Assembly: GCA_018821745.1 (NCBI GenBank)
Contig: JAHJLU010000501.1
Location: 1 to 13,149, forward strand
Direction of reading: 5' to 3'
Source: Myxococcota bacterium
Lineage (GTDB): Bacteria; Myxococcota_A; Polyangia; HGW-17
Length of the DNA: 13,149 nucleotides
Under the pieces are notes generated by a model, which was not told the DNA's origin, ran no database searches, and saw nothing but the letters and a program-made list of their open reading frames with translations. Positions within the stretch are counted from its first letter, which is position 1. Every line of letters begins with the position of its first letter. This document shows positions 1 through 5,429 of the stretch, piece by piece. A program made the translations under genes and the position numbers.

Positions 1-2
1 GC

Positions 3-332
3 GAGCCCTACTGGCGGCGGTTGCCACCAACAGAAGAAGTTGCCAGGGGGTGTCTTGCGGGCTCCATCTCCGACTTTCTCACGCTCCCGGAGCTGCTGGC
101 GTCCTTTGGCCACCTTGACTACGACGTTGTTGAAATGGTTTTGGCAGACCAGGAGGGCTGGGACAGATACGAGACGGCCAAGTGGCTCACCATGCGCCGG
201 TGGCTTGAAGCCAATCCCGACGACGAGCTGGCGAAGGAAGTCCGAGCCAAGTTGACCTCGGAACCAGAGCGTTACGCTGCCTACACGCGTGAATACCTGG
301 GCTGGGGTGTGTTCGCGCTGATGAAGCGGTGA
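3..332 (+). CDS. Class I SAM-dependent methyltransferase, C-terminal part (5' end outside window)
   Basis: The reading frame is open from the left edge and ends in TGA, giving about 109 residues. The residues resemble the C-terminal region of a widespread class I SAM-dependent methyltransferase family: a W-D-x-Y-E segment, then W-L-x-x-N-P-D-D, and a final Y-L-G-W-G-V-F-A-L tail. That family usually has its SAM-binding Rossmann fold in the N-terminal half, which lies outside the window, so neither motif I nor the substrate can be judged. The recognition is from memory of the family pattern. The last 17 codons and the 97 bases after the stop recur at 3252-3401. The gene is followed at once by an attC-like palindrome, as expected of an integron cassette gene. 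A TTG at 21 could be taken as a start but is more likely internal, because the frame continues upstream of it. Confidence 0.75.
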   Translation, partial: EPYWRRLPPTEEVARGCLAGSISDFLTLPELLASFGHLDYDVVEMVLADQEGWDRYETAKWLTMRRWLEANPDDELAKEVRAKLTSEPERYAAYTREYLGWGVFALMKR

Positions 333-429
333 TGAGGGGCTTACCGGGCAGCGCAGAAAGTGGGGGAAAGCCCATCATGCATGACAACTCATTCACGTTG
401 ACGCCGCTTCGCGGTGGGGCTAAATTGAG
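280..429 (+). repeat. 150-bp direct repeat, copy 1 (methyltransferase tail plus attC-like site)
   Basis: This segment aligns without gaps to 3252-3401. I count 12 mismatches in 150, about 92% identity. It covers the last 17 codons of the methyltransferase, its 3' flank and most of the attC-like palindrome. Similarity stops at the G before TT (G429^TT), where integron recombination would cut, and the sequences after it are unrelated. Confidence 0.9.
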
Positions 430-433
430 TTGT
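384..433 (+). other. attC-like palindrome 1
   Basis: The outer arms ACAACTCA (384-391) and TGAGTTGT (426-433) are perfectly complementary. Inside, the arms pair imperfectly, and the tip is CCGC-TTC-GCGG (404-414). The arrangement AAC...GTT, about 40 bases apart around an imperfect stem with a GCCGCTTCGCGG tip, closely resembles attC sites of class 1 integron cassettes such as the aadA group. The R' box reads GTTGTTT, an imperfect match to GTTRRRY. The next gene starts 15 bases later. Confidence 0.55.
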
Positions 434-447
434 TTGAAGGTTAGAAG

Positions 448-972
448 ATGCCATCAATAGAAATTGTATCCATTGGCGCTCTCAATGTTCCGGAATTACC
501 AAAATTTGATGGATTTGCTTACATTGCTGAACCAGGTGTCATCTCTCATCGAGGACTTTTCCAAGATGTGCTGGATAAGGAAAATGGAATAATTGTACAT
601 CTTGCAAACAAGGAATATGAAGGTGATGAAGAAGGTGGATGGTTTGCTGGAGCCTTGATGGAATGGGGTGAAAATCTATCAGAAAATGACCCTGTGGTTT
701 TTGAACAGCATAGATTCCAAGATGTGATAGTTCTGTTGAGAAGAATGATCGAATCTTCATCAAGAAATGAGGTTATCTTTCTTACTGATTACCAATTTGG
801 TCCTAAAAAAAGGGTTATAAATAACAAGGAAATATCGATCTCTGAATTCATTGATTTTCACCAACAAAGAAGATTGATATACAATTCCCTTTACAGGATT
901 AAGGAAACACCTTCGAACAAATCAAAACCACCTGGCGCTTACGACGCCTGTGATTTGCGGCGTTATGTGTGA
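448..972 (+). CDS. Hypothetical protein, 174 aa, AT-rich cassette-type gene
   Basis: The product has 174 residues. No signal peptide or membrane segment is visible. I recognise only a loose resemblance to unnamed proteins that begin P-S-I-E-I and contain a central S-H-R-G-L-F motif followed by I-x-H-L-A-N, which I believe also occur in cassette arrays and near immunity genes. No catalytic motif can be named. The start at 448 lies just after the attC-like site, behind a weak AAGG purine stretch at 437-440. The gene is visibly more AT-rich than its neighbours, which fits recent transfer. The stop codon overlaps a possible weak attC-like end, and the next gene begins 6 bases on. The function is unknown; an immunity-type role is only a guess from context. 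Confidence 0.75.
   Translation: MPSIEIVSIGALNVPELPKFDGFAYIAEPGVISHRGLFQDVLDKENGIIVHLANKEYEGDEEGGWFAGALMEWGENLSENDPVVFEQHRFQDVIVLLRRMIESSSRNEVIFLTDYQFGPKKRVINNKEISISEFIDFHQQRRLIYNSLYRIKETPSNKSKPPGAYDACDLRRYV
918..968 (+). other. Possible degenerate attC-like end of the 448-972 gene
   Basis: CAAATCA (918-924) is complementary to TGATTTG (951-957), and ACGCC (944-948) to GGCGT (959-963). These pairings partly exclude each other. The right end GTTATGT (962-968) matches the GTTRRRY core at six of seven positions, and AAC lies at 916-918. The spacing of the left arm is poor for an attC, so this is weak. Confidence 0.25.
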
Positions 973-978
973 GGCGAG

Positions 979-1347
979 ATGTCGAAGCGAACATACGTAT
1001 GTCTTGACTGTCGCACTGCAAAGCGAGCTGAGGCAGCCTATGGACTCAACACCAACTTCCGGTGTTCCCTGTGCCAAGGGCCGGTGATTGAGCTCCCGTG
1101 GCGGTGGCGCATCCCGAAGAAGGCCGACGAGGCCGGATGGAAAGAACTCCGCAAATTGGTCGCGGAACTCGAACATGACTGGTTGCCTCGTCGCAACGCT
1201 GCAGGCCAGTCCCTCTTGACGAAGCTAGATGAACAGATTGACGCGACCTCTCAACAGACGCAGTCAGACGAGAGAGACAAGAAGTTGAAGTATCTACGTT
1301 GGAAGCGCAGGCAGATCGAGAGGGGATATACAGAACAGGGTAGTTGA
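979..1347 (+). CDS. Small zinc-ribbon protein
   Basis: The product has 122 residues. The N-terminal third has C8-x2-C11 and C29-x2-C32, the four-Cys pattern of a zinc ribbon, in a context that recurs in unnamed bacterial proteins (Y-V-C-L-D-C ... C-x-x-C-x-G-P ... E-L-P-W-R-W-R-I-P-K-K). The C-terminal half is charged and probably helical, rich in Lys, Arg and Glu. There is no signal peptide, so it should be cytoplasmic. A role in binding nucleic acid or protein is plausible from the ribbon and basic tail but is not shown. The ATG at 979 follows the previous stop by 6 bases with a short GAGGCGAG purine run as ribosome site, so the two genes are probably read on one transcript. Confidence 0.8.
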   Translation: MSKRTYVCLDCRTAKRAEAAYGLNTNFRCSLCQGPVIELPWRWRIPKKADEAGWKELRKLVAELEHDWLPRRNAAGQSLLTKLDEQIDATSQQTQSDERDKKLKYLRWKRRQIERGYTEQGS

Positions 1348-1375
1348 CACGTGGGCAATTAAGCCGCGCTGCTTC

Positions 1376-1437
1376 GCAAGCTGGGGAGGCAGTGGAGGTT
1401 CAGGTAACCCGGGCATGTTGGATGCTAAGGGCAGTAA
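1376..1437 (+). repeat. Short repeat, decayed copy of the 4002-4061 segment
   Basis: GCAAGC, nine bases, then GGAGGCAGT-GAGG and GCATGTTGGATG-TAAGGGCA-TAA are shared with 4002-4061. This copy has two extra bases around 1404-1412, which break the frame linking the E-A-V-E and M-L-D-x-K-G parts. It is therefore a decayed copy of the same coding sequence. Confidence 0.65.
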
Positions 1438-1640
1438 AGAGGGTAGGGCCGTTTTCGTCAGACCCTTACTTCTCCAGCATTCCAGGGTCGCGCCGCTACT
1501 ACCCACTCAGATGTGGTGTCATCCGTGATAATCATCTTGACAAAACCCCCTTCTGAAGCTCTACTTTTCCCAAGGAATTTTCATGATCACATTGTCACTC
1601 TCCAGCGCCCACGCCTCCAACAAAGGTCCTGAGACCAGGG

Positions 1641-1656
1641 AGACCAGTTCTGGTCT
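1641..1656. other. Perfect 7-bp inverted repeat upstream of the 1678 gene
   Basis: AGACCAG (1641-1647) and CTGGTCT (1650-1656) are perfectly complementary with only TT between. GAGACCAGG (1631-1639) repeats part of the left arm. It ends 21 bases before the ATG at 1678. It could be an operator or the tip of a larger structure; no T run follows, so it is not a terminator. Confidence 0.45.
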
Positions 1657-1677
1657 TAGACGAACCGAGGTGCGCGA

Positions 1678-2073
1678 ATGAGTTGGGAACCAATCACACA
1701 AGCAGAGATCAAGAAAGAAATCAAACGCGGTATAACGCAGATGACTTCGGCACAGCGCTACTTGTGGAATACGATCAGAGTTCCAGTGCAGAAGTGGCAA
1801 CTCTCGCCATGGGGAGATTTGGGCGGGGGTTTCTGGGTTGTCGCGATACTGGGTCAGACGGTGGTCTGGTACAATGACATCGAGGAGGGTTTTAATCGCT
1901 CCTTGTATTCAAATACTGGAGTGATCGACGAATACTGGTGCAACCAAGACGAGCTACAAAGGACCGTGGGCCACTTGCTTACCAAAATCAAGACAGGTGA
2001 AGAATCTGGCGACTTGCTCGGGCCACCCGAGCCGGTTGTCACACAAAACGCTCCAGCGGATGCACCTAATTGA
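1678..2073 (+). CDS. Hypothetical immunity-like protein, 131 aa
   Basis: The product has 131 residues, with no signal peptide and no true membrane helix. It matches an unnamed small protein pattern I recall from other bacteria: starting M-S-W-E-P-I, then R-x-L-W, then G-G-G-F-W-V-V-A-I-L-G-x-T-V-V-W-Y-N-D-I-E-x-G-F-N, then Y-S-x-x-G-x-I-D-E-Y-W-C-N-Q-D-E-L. The size, soluble acidic build and position in a cassette array fit an immunity-type protein, but this is inference. The ATG at 1678 has GAGG at 1667-1670 before it. The last codons overlap the inverted repeat at 2065-2113. The ~18-residue C-terminal tail is Pro- and Ala-rich and may have been gained by read-through. Confidence 0.75.
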   Translation: MSWEPITQAEIKKEIKRGITQMTSAQRYLWNTIRVPVQKWQLSPWGDLGGGFWVVAILGQTVVWYNDIEEGFNRSLYSNTGVIDEYWCNQDELQRTVGHLLTKIKTGEESGDLLGPPEPVVTQNAPADAPN

Positions 2074-2113
2074 AACAGCCTTTGCAGGTATAGGCCTGCA
2101 CCATCAGATTAGG
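2065..2113 (+). other. Nested hairpin with attC-like layout
   Basis: CCTAAT (2065-2070) pairs with ATTAGG (2108-2113), followed inward by TGA with TCA. An inner stem TGCAGG (2083-2088) pairs with CCTGCA (2095-2100). The right end ATTAGGC differs from the attC core GTTAGGC by one base, with the matching change in the left arm. It spans the stop codon of the 1678 gene. No T run follows. It could be an inactivated attC or simply an RNA hairpin. Confidence 0.4.
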
Positions 2114-2183
2114 CCCGCACCTGGGCTTGGACGTTCAATCGAGTTGGAAGAATTGACTGTGAAAAAAGAGATGCAAGAAAATC

Positions 2184-2774
2184 ATGAACATTGATACTAA
2201 AGATGGCACTACTATTATTCCAAACGGATTGAAATTGTCTACCGACTTGAAATTGGAAACTTTCCGTGCATGGGATATAGAAATCGAAAAAATCGAAAAT
2301 CCAGGTACTCCTTGGTATTCGCACCACTTCAGAGATGGCTGTTTTGAAAATTACCCGCTTGAATTTGTAGTGTGTTTTTATGAAAACCCAACGACACATA
2401 ATAACATGCTAACAGATTTTTCAATTAGTACTTCTTCACGAATAGATAAAAAATCTGACAGTGATGAGACCTGGTCACTCGAAAATTACATTGAGAATCT
2501 GAAATTGAATAAACAATTGGTGAGAAATTTACTTGGTGACCCGCACAAAATTATAAAAAATTATGATGATTGCGGAATACCAAATTTCCGGAGCTATTTG
2601 TTCTACCAATTCAAGTGGGGACAAGTTTGGTGCGGCATGCAGGATCCTAAACACAGTTGGGTTTACGCTGATATTTCCATTCGCTATAATGTAAACTATC
2701 AATTAGCCGTTAAAGATTATGATGCCTATAGAAAACGCAAGAATCCAAAGAAGAAAAAAAGTTGGTTTTGGTAA
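2184..2774 (+). CDS. Hypothetical protein, 196 aa, very AT-rich
   Basis: The product has 196 residues, rich in Asn, Lys, Ile and Tyr, and ends in a basic tail with runs of Lys followed by W-F-W. There is no signal peptide and no family I can name. A central stretch, L-L-G-x-P-x-x-I ... F-R-S-Y-L-F-Y-Q-F-x-W-G-Q-V, resembles small soluble proteins with an SMI1/immunity-like fold only in length and flavour. The ATG at 2184 follows an A- and G-rich stretch (2161-2179) that can serve as a weak ribosome site. This is the lowest-GC gene of the window, so a separate origin from its neighbours is likely. The next gene starts 32 bases after the stop, in the same direction. Confidence 0.75.
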   Translation: MNIDTKDGTTIIPNGLKLSTDLKLETFRAWDIEIEKIENPGTPWYSHHFRDGCFENYPLEFVVCFYENPTTHNNMLTDFSISTSSRIDKKSDSDETWSLENYIENLKLNKQLVRNLLGDPHKIIKNYDDCGIPNFRSYLFYQFKWGQVWCGMQDPKHSWVYADISIRYNVNYQLAVKDYDAYRKRKNPKKKKSWFW

Positions 2775-2806
2775 AAGCAGAATCGATAGTAAACTGGATC
2801 AAAGCA

Positions 2807-3151
2807 ATGACGATTACCAAATTTCAAGAGGATTGGAACGAGAAAGCCGCAAGATGGTGCCTCCGTGTAGAAACACCGTTCGTTGTGAAACTCCATTGCG
2901 GGGAGGTCACCGTGCCTGTGCTTCTCAGAGACTTCGGTGCTTCTCACGGGATGTTGCTTGTCACAGACTTCAGCCTGATCTCTTCATTCGCAGACGAGCT
3001 CACGAACCTCGGCTATGGCTACTCATGCCTCAGCGAACCTACTGGAGTGGCCCATCCTGACGATGATGAAGCTCTTATGGAGATGCTCTCAGACTGGGGA
3101 TGGGCGGGAAGAGACAATCCTCCCGCGTGGTATCGTGAACCCACCAACTAA
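2807..3151 (+). CDS. Hypothetical protein, 114 aa, immunity-like
   Basis: From the ATG at 2807 the product has 114 residues. The frame is open back to a TTG at 2762, which would overlap the previous gene. I prefer 2807 because the similarity I recall starts near it. Recognisable parts are G-M-L-x-V-T-D-F-S-L-I, then G-Y-G-Y-S-C-L-S-E-P, then a final E-M-L-S-D-W-G-W-A-G. This is a pattern of small unnamed bacterial proteins, often next to other orphan small genes. No catalytic residues or signal peptide are seen. The base composition is intermediate, unlike the AT-rich gene just upstream. A soluble cytoplasmic protein is expected; the function is unknown. Confidence 0.75.
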   Translation: MTITKFQEDWNEKAARWCLRVETPFVVKLHCGEVTVPVLLRDFGASHGMLLVTDFSLISSFADELTNLGYGYSCLSEPTGVAHPDDDEALMEMLSDWGWAGRDNPPAWYREPTN

Positions 3152-3251
3152 CAGGGCGATGGATTCGGATGCTGATTTGTGGCACCACTGATTGCTACCG
3201 GGTAAATGCTTAGCATGATAATAGAAAAATACAAAATGCAGATTGCACCGA

Positions 3252-3401
3252 CCTACACCCGTGAATACCTCGGCTGGGGTGTGTTCGCGCTGATGAAGCG
3301 GTGATGAGGGGCGTACGGGGCAGCGCTGAAAGTGGGGGAAAGCCCATCATGGCCCACAACTCATTCACGTTGACGCCGGTTTACGGTGGGGCTAAATTGA
3401 G
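3252..3401 (+). repeat. 150-bp direct repeat, copy 2 (orphan methyltransferase tail plus attC-like site)
   Basis: This copy matches 280-429 at about 92% with no gaps. It includes the last 17 codons and stop (3251-3304) of the methyltransferase with no gene body upstream; the preceding sequence is unrelated. It is therefore the remnant of a second, truncated methyltransferase cassette rather than a working gene. Confidence 0.9.
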
Positions 3402-3410
3402 ATGTTATCC
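3356..3410 (+). other. attC-like palindrome 2
   Basis: AAC (3358-3360) with TCA following faces TTGAG-AT-GTT (3397-3406). The tip is CCG-GTTTA-CGG (3376-3386), altered from copy 1. The R' box reads GTTATCC. The outer stem has two extra bases (AT, 3402-3403) compared with copy 1. The hydrolase gene starts 21 bases downstream. Confidence 0.5.
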
Positions 3411-3430
3411 AAAAAGGAGGATATGAAACA

Positions 3431-3895
3431 ATGAAAGATGAATGCTGTCCACAGTTTGATCCCACCCCCTGGCAGGAAGCGACAATCACATGGGAAGGCA
3501 AGCGGTTTGTGAAGGACCGCGTGAGGAGTTTCCTCCACATCCCTCTGAACTTCGGGGGTGTGATGACACGCAACATGAAGGCGATCGAGGCCCATGGGGC
3601 CGGACCTGCGACTCCCGTGGTTCTTTCGGATGAGAACTCCCTGTGGGGGGCAGACGTGTACATCGAGGTAACAAAAGACATTCCAAAGGCAACCATGGTT
3701 ACGATCTCCGGCACTTTTCTCACCAAGGTCTATGAGGGGCCGTTTCAGAATATGCGGAAATGGATCGAAGACATGAAGACCTTCGTGGGTGCCAGGGGCA
3801 AGAGCATGGAGAAGATGTACTTCTTCTACACGACCTGCCCCAAGTGTGCCAAGAAGCACGGCAAGAACTACGTAGTGATCCTGGCACAGATATAG
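3431..3895 (+). CDS. Conserved small 'hydrolase'-type protein
   Basis: The product has 154 residues. It closely matches, from memory, a widespread conserved protein often labelled only 'hydrolase': N-terminal C-C-P-x-F-D-P-x-P-W, then F-V-K-D-R-V-R-S-F-x-H-I-P-L-N-F-G, then V-L-S-D-E-N-S-L-W-G-A-D-V-Y-I, then S-G-T-F-L-T-K-V-x-E-G-P, and a final Y-F-F-Y-T-T-C-P-K-C-A-K-K-H-G-K-N-Y-V-V. The Cys pair at the start and the C-P-K-C pair near the end could bind metal. No substrate is known to me. The ribosome site AGGAGG (3415-3420) is strong. The gene sits directly behind attC-like site 2, as a cassette gene would, and appears full length. There is no signal peptide. Confidence 0.88.
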   Translation: MKDECCPQFDPTPWQEATITWEGKRFVKDRVRSFLHIPLNFGGVMTRNMKAIEAHGAGPATPVVLSDENSLWGADVYIEVTKDIPKATMVTISGTFLTKVYEGPFQNMRKWIEDMKTFVGARGKSMEKMYFFYTTCPKCAKKHGKNYVVILAQI

Positions 3896-3912
3896 GGCTG
3901 ACCCAAAAGAGA

Positions 3913-4110
3913 TGACCAGAATCGCAGATGTGGCCACAACGTTCGAGCATTTCGCTGAGAGCATGAGGAAGAGAGCTGATAATGGAATCCTGGACTATAG
4001 TGCAAGCGTTGGAGGCAGTAGAGGCTCTGGCCCTGAGCATGTTGGATGGTAAGGGCAATAACACGGGATTTTACACGGACCCGCATAAACATTGTTGTGG
4101 CACAAAATGA
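3913..4110 (+). pseudogene. Frameshifted remnant of a small gene (LDYS...SLEAVEAL type)
   Basis: From an ATG at 3913 the frame reads a helical N-terminus ending in G-I-L-D-Y-S-A-S. The natural continuation, L-E-A-V-E-A-L-A-L-S-M-L-D-G-K-G-N-N-T-G-F-Y, lies in the next frame from about 4009 and runs to TGA at 4108. Removing one G near 4008-4011 joins them into one protein of about 65 residues. The L-D-Y-S-x-x-S-L-x-x-V-E-x-L pattern is common in small unnamed proteins, often followed by a G-x-Y-x-G-E region, which here is replaced by an unrelated tail. As it stands, a 42-residue peptide could start at ATG 3982 behind AGGAAG (3966-3971). Its TGA overlaps the next ATG (ATGA at 4107-4110), so translation of the Imm11-like gene may be coupled to it. 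Confidence 0.5.
4002..4061 (+). repeat. Short repeat, better copy of 1376-1437
   Basis: This is the coding segment inside the remnant above (E-A-V-E ... M-L-D-G-K-G-N-N). Here both parts lie in one frame, whereas the copy at 1376-1437 has two extra bases. The two copies sit before different immunity-like genes, at 1678 and 4107. Confidence 0.65.
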
Positions 4111-4634
4111 GACAGTTTTATCAGGTTCTTCCTTCAGAAAATGACCCAGAGCGCGAAGGTGTCGCGTGGGCTCTGGATATCGATGATCCGCTGTATCATC
4201 CTCGGGAAGCAGTTGCGGCAAGTGTGGTGCATGTGTTTGAGCTACGTGATATCCTTTATTCAGACTTTCTTATGACTGACGCTGGATGGAACCTATTCTC
4301 TCCGGCCTTTAGAGAAGTGTTGGATGCCCATGCGGTTGAAGAGGACGGTTTACGATGGTGCCAGGTAACAGTAAAACGTGAAGAAGAACATCGCGAATAC
4401 CATACATACTACTTTGATGCTGTACCCGATGTGCTCAATCAAGACGATACGATCTTTGCTGGCGACTTTGTAGTTCGGCCATCATTCCGAGCAGCCGAAG
4501 CAGAGTCTGCTCGTGTAATAACTGTTGATGAGGCTGGAGGAATAGGCAGAATGTACGTTACTCAGCATGTGGTGTCCACCGCGATGAATGCCAAGATAAC
4601 TGGGGTCATGTTTGGTAAGGTCAGGACGAAGTGA
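4107..4634 (+). CDS. Imm11/DUF1629-like immunity protein
   Basis: The product has 175 residues from ATG 4107. A TTG at 4092 is in frame but has no better ribosome site. It starts M-R-Q-F-Y-Q-V-L and has the layout of the Imm11 (DUF1629) family: a short N-terminal strand, a middle F-L-M-T-D-A-G-W-N-L-F-S-P-A-F-R-E-V-L segment corresponding to the family's '-D-x-L-x-x-x-x-G-x-x-L-V-S-x-x-F-x-x-x-L-' motif, then W-C-Q-V-T-V with Y-H-T-Y-Y-F-D-A-V, followed by mixed strands. Imm11 proteins neutralise toxin tips of polymorphic toxins in the cytoplasm. No intact toxin is adjacent, so this would be an orphan immunity gene. The start shares ATGA with the stop of the upstream remnant, suggesting translational coupling. 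The family assignment is from motif memory only. Confidence 0.65.
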   Translation: MRQFYQVLPSENDPEREGVAWALDIDDPLYHPREAVAASVVHVFELRDILYSDFLMTDAGWNLFSPAFREVLDAHAVEEDGLRWCQVTVKREEEHREYHTYYFDAVPDVLNQDDTIFAGDFVVRPSFRAAEAESARVITVDEAGGIGRMYVTQHVVSTAMNAKITGVMFGKVRTK

Positions 4635-4651
4635 ATGCCCCCATAAATGGC

Positions 4652-4691
4652 TTTACTTGACCAAAATATGAACTACATTTAGGTCAGGAGG
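4652..4691 (+). promoter_or_regulatory. Promoter and operator-like palindrome of the toxin-antitoxin pair
   Basis: TTTACT (4652-4657), 16 bases, then TACATT (4674-4679) fits a sigma-70 promoter. An inverted repeat lies over it: CTTGACCAAAAT (4656-4667) pairs with ATTTAGGTCAGG (4677-4688) at 10 of 12 positions across a 9-base centre. The ribosome site AGGAGGTG (4686-4693) overlaps the right arm. This is where Phd/YefM-type antitoxins usually bind to repress their own operon. Confidence 0.55.
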
Positions 4692-4697
4692 TGAGTG

Positions 4698-4976
4698 ATG
4701 AAACTGAGTGAATCCATAAAACCAATAAGTTACCTGAAAGCACATGCTTCAGAACTGGTGCGAGATATTGTAAGCACACATAATCCATTGATAATCACAC
4801 AGAATGGCGAAGCGAAGGTGATAATCCAGGATCTTGAGAGTTATGAACAGATGAAAGAGAGTATCGCCTTGCTCAAAATCTTGTCACAAAGTTCCCAAAG
4901 CAAGCTCGATGGAAAATATAAAGAAGCTGGACAATCATTCGAGGACATAAAGTCAAGAATTGAGGGAGCTCAGTGA
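4698..4976 (+). CDS. Phd/YefM-family antitoxin
   Basis: The product has 92 residues. The N-terminal half shows the Phd/YefM DNA-binding fold: I-S-Y-L-K-A-H-A-S-E-L-V, then P-L-I-I-T-Q-N-G-E-A-K-V-I-I-Q-D-L-E-S-Y-E. The C-terminal third is charged and helical, as in the toxin-wrapping tail of this family. It should neutralise the RelE/ParE-like toxin encoded next and repress the operon. I chose ATG 4698 rather than the in-frame GTG at 4695 because AGGAGGTG (4686-4693) lies at a workable distance from it. The length is normal for the family. The toxin gene overlaps its stop codon by four bases (GTGA). Confidence 0.92.
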   Translation: MKLSESIKPISYLKAHASELVRDIVSTHNPLIITQNGEAKVIIQDLESYEQMKESIALLKILSQSSQSKLDGKYKEAGQSFEDIKSRIEGAQ

Positions 4977-5296
4977 AATTCAAGGTTCTGATCCTTCAGG
5001 AGGCTGAGGACGATATCTTTGAATTGTATATGTATATTCAGAATCATGACTCCCAAGAGCGGGCAGAATACGTTTTCGAGAAGCTACGAGAAACTATTAT
5101 AAGCCTGGACTCGCTGCCAGGGCGTGGACATTGTCCGCCTGAACTCCTTCGAGTTGGGGCACCAGGATACCTTGAGATTCATTTCAAACCCTACCGAATC
5201 ATCTATGAAGTAAGTGACAGCAAGGTCTTTGTGCATGCCGTGATAGATGGAAGAAGAGATATTCAGGATTTGCTCGAAAGAAGATTGTTCCGGTAA
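4973..5296 (+). CDS. RelE/ParE-family toxin
   Basis: The product has 107 residues with a GTG start that overlaps the antitoxin stop. A GAGGGAG run at 4961-4967 serves as ribosome site. The fold-defining pattern of the RelE/ParE superfamily is present: an N-terminal strand, A-E-D-D-I-F-E-L-Y-x-Y-I helix, a second helix, S-L-P-x-x-G-H, then Y-x-E-I-H-F-K-P-Y-R-I-I-Y-E-V and a final V-I-D-G-R-R-D-I-Q-D-L-L-x-x-R. The E-x-x-x-x-P-Y-R-I-x-Y and G-R-R-D-x-x motifs fit the ParE-like branch. ParE toxins poison gyrase and RelE toxins cut mRNA on the ribosome; sequence alone does not decide which applies. It appears intact. The stop codon lies inside the attC-like palindrome at 5291-5353, typical of a toxin-antitoxin cassette in an integron. 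Confidence 0.92.
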   Translation: MKFKVLILQEAEDDIFELYMYIQNHDSQERAEYVFEKLRETIISLDSLPGRGHCPPELLRVGAPGYLEIHFKPYRIIYEVSDSKVFVHAVIDGRRDIQDLLERRLFR

Positions 5297-5353
5297 CAAT
5301 GCGCTGCAGTCGACTGCCTTTTGTGCCGGGTCGCTGAGCCTGGGTCATTACAC
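5291..5353 (+). other. attC-like palindrome 3, with bulged bases
   Basis: GTAAC (5293-5297) faces ATTAC (5347-5351). Between them, GCT-CAG-CGAC on the left (5303-5314, with G5306 and T5310 unpaired) pairs with GTCG-CTG-AGC on the right (5330-5339). Unequal unpaired spacers separate this from the outer arms. Unpaired single bases on one arm and an unpaired central spacer are the structural marks of attC. The R' box is ATTACAC rather than GTTRRRY, so the site may be inactive. Confidence 0.5.
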
Positions 5354-5429
5354 GCCATCACAGAAAACGGTCTGTCAACTGGAGGGGAGTGAATACATGA
5401 ATATTGTGCGGGGATGATTCCAGGGAGAT

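Larger units (their letters stand above)
1348..1677 (+). other. 330-bp gap: decayed cassette remnant
   Basis: I support no intact gene here. Bases 1357-1380 resemble the left half of an attC (AATTAAGCCGCGCTGCTTCGC) without a convincing right half. Bases 1376-1437 repeat part of the pseudogene at 3913-4110. A frame open from 1344 to 1556 would give a 70-residue product, but it changes frame relative to the better copy and is probably not a gene. A perfect hairpin lies at 1641-1656. Confidence 0.5.

Noticed and set aside
1344..1556. 70-residue reading frame on the + strand
   Set aside because: It reads through a decayed attC half and a frame-broken copy of the 4002-4061 segment, so it is more likely remnant DNA.
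3423..3434. Three-codon reading frame (M-K-Q) before the 3431 gene
   Set aside because: It is too close to AGGAGG to be a convincing translated leader and there is no further sign of attenuation.
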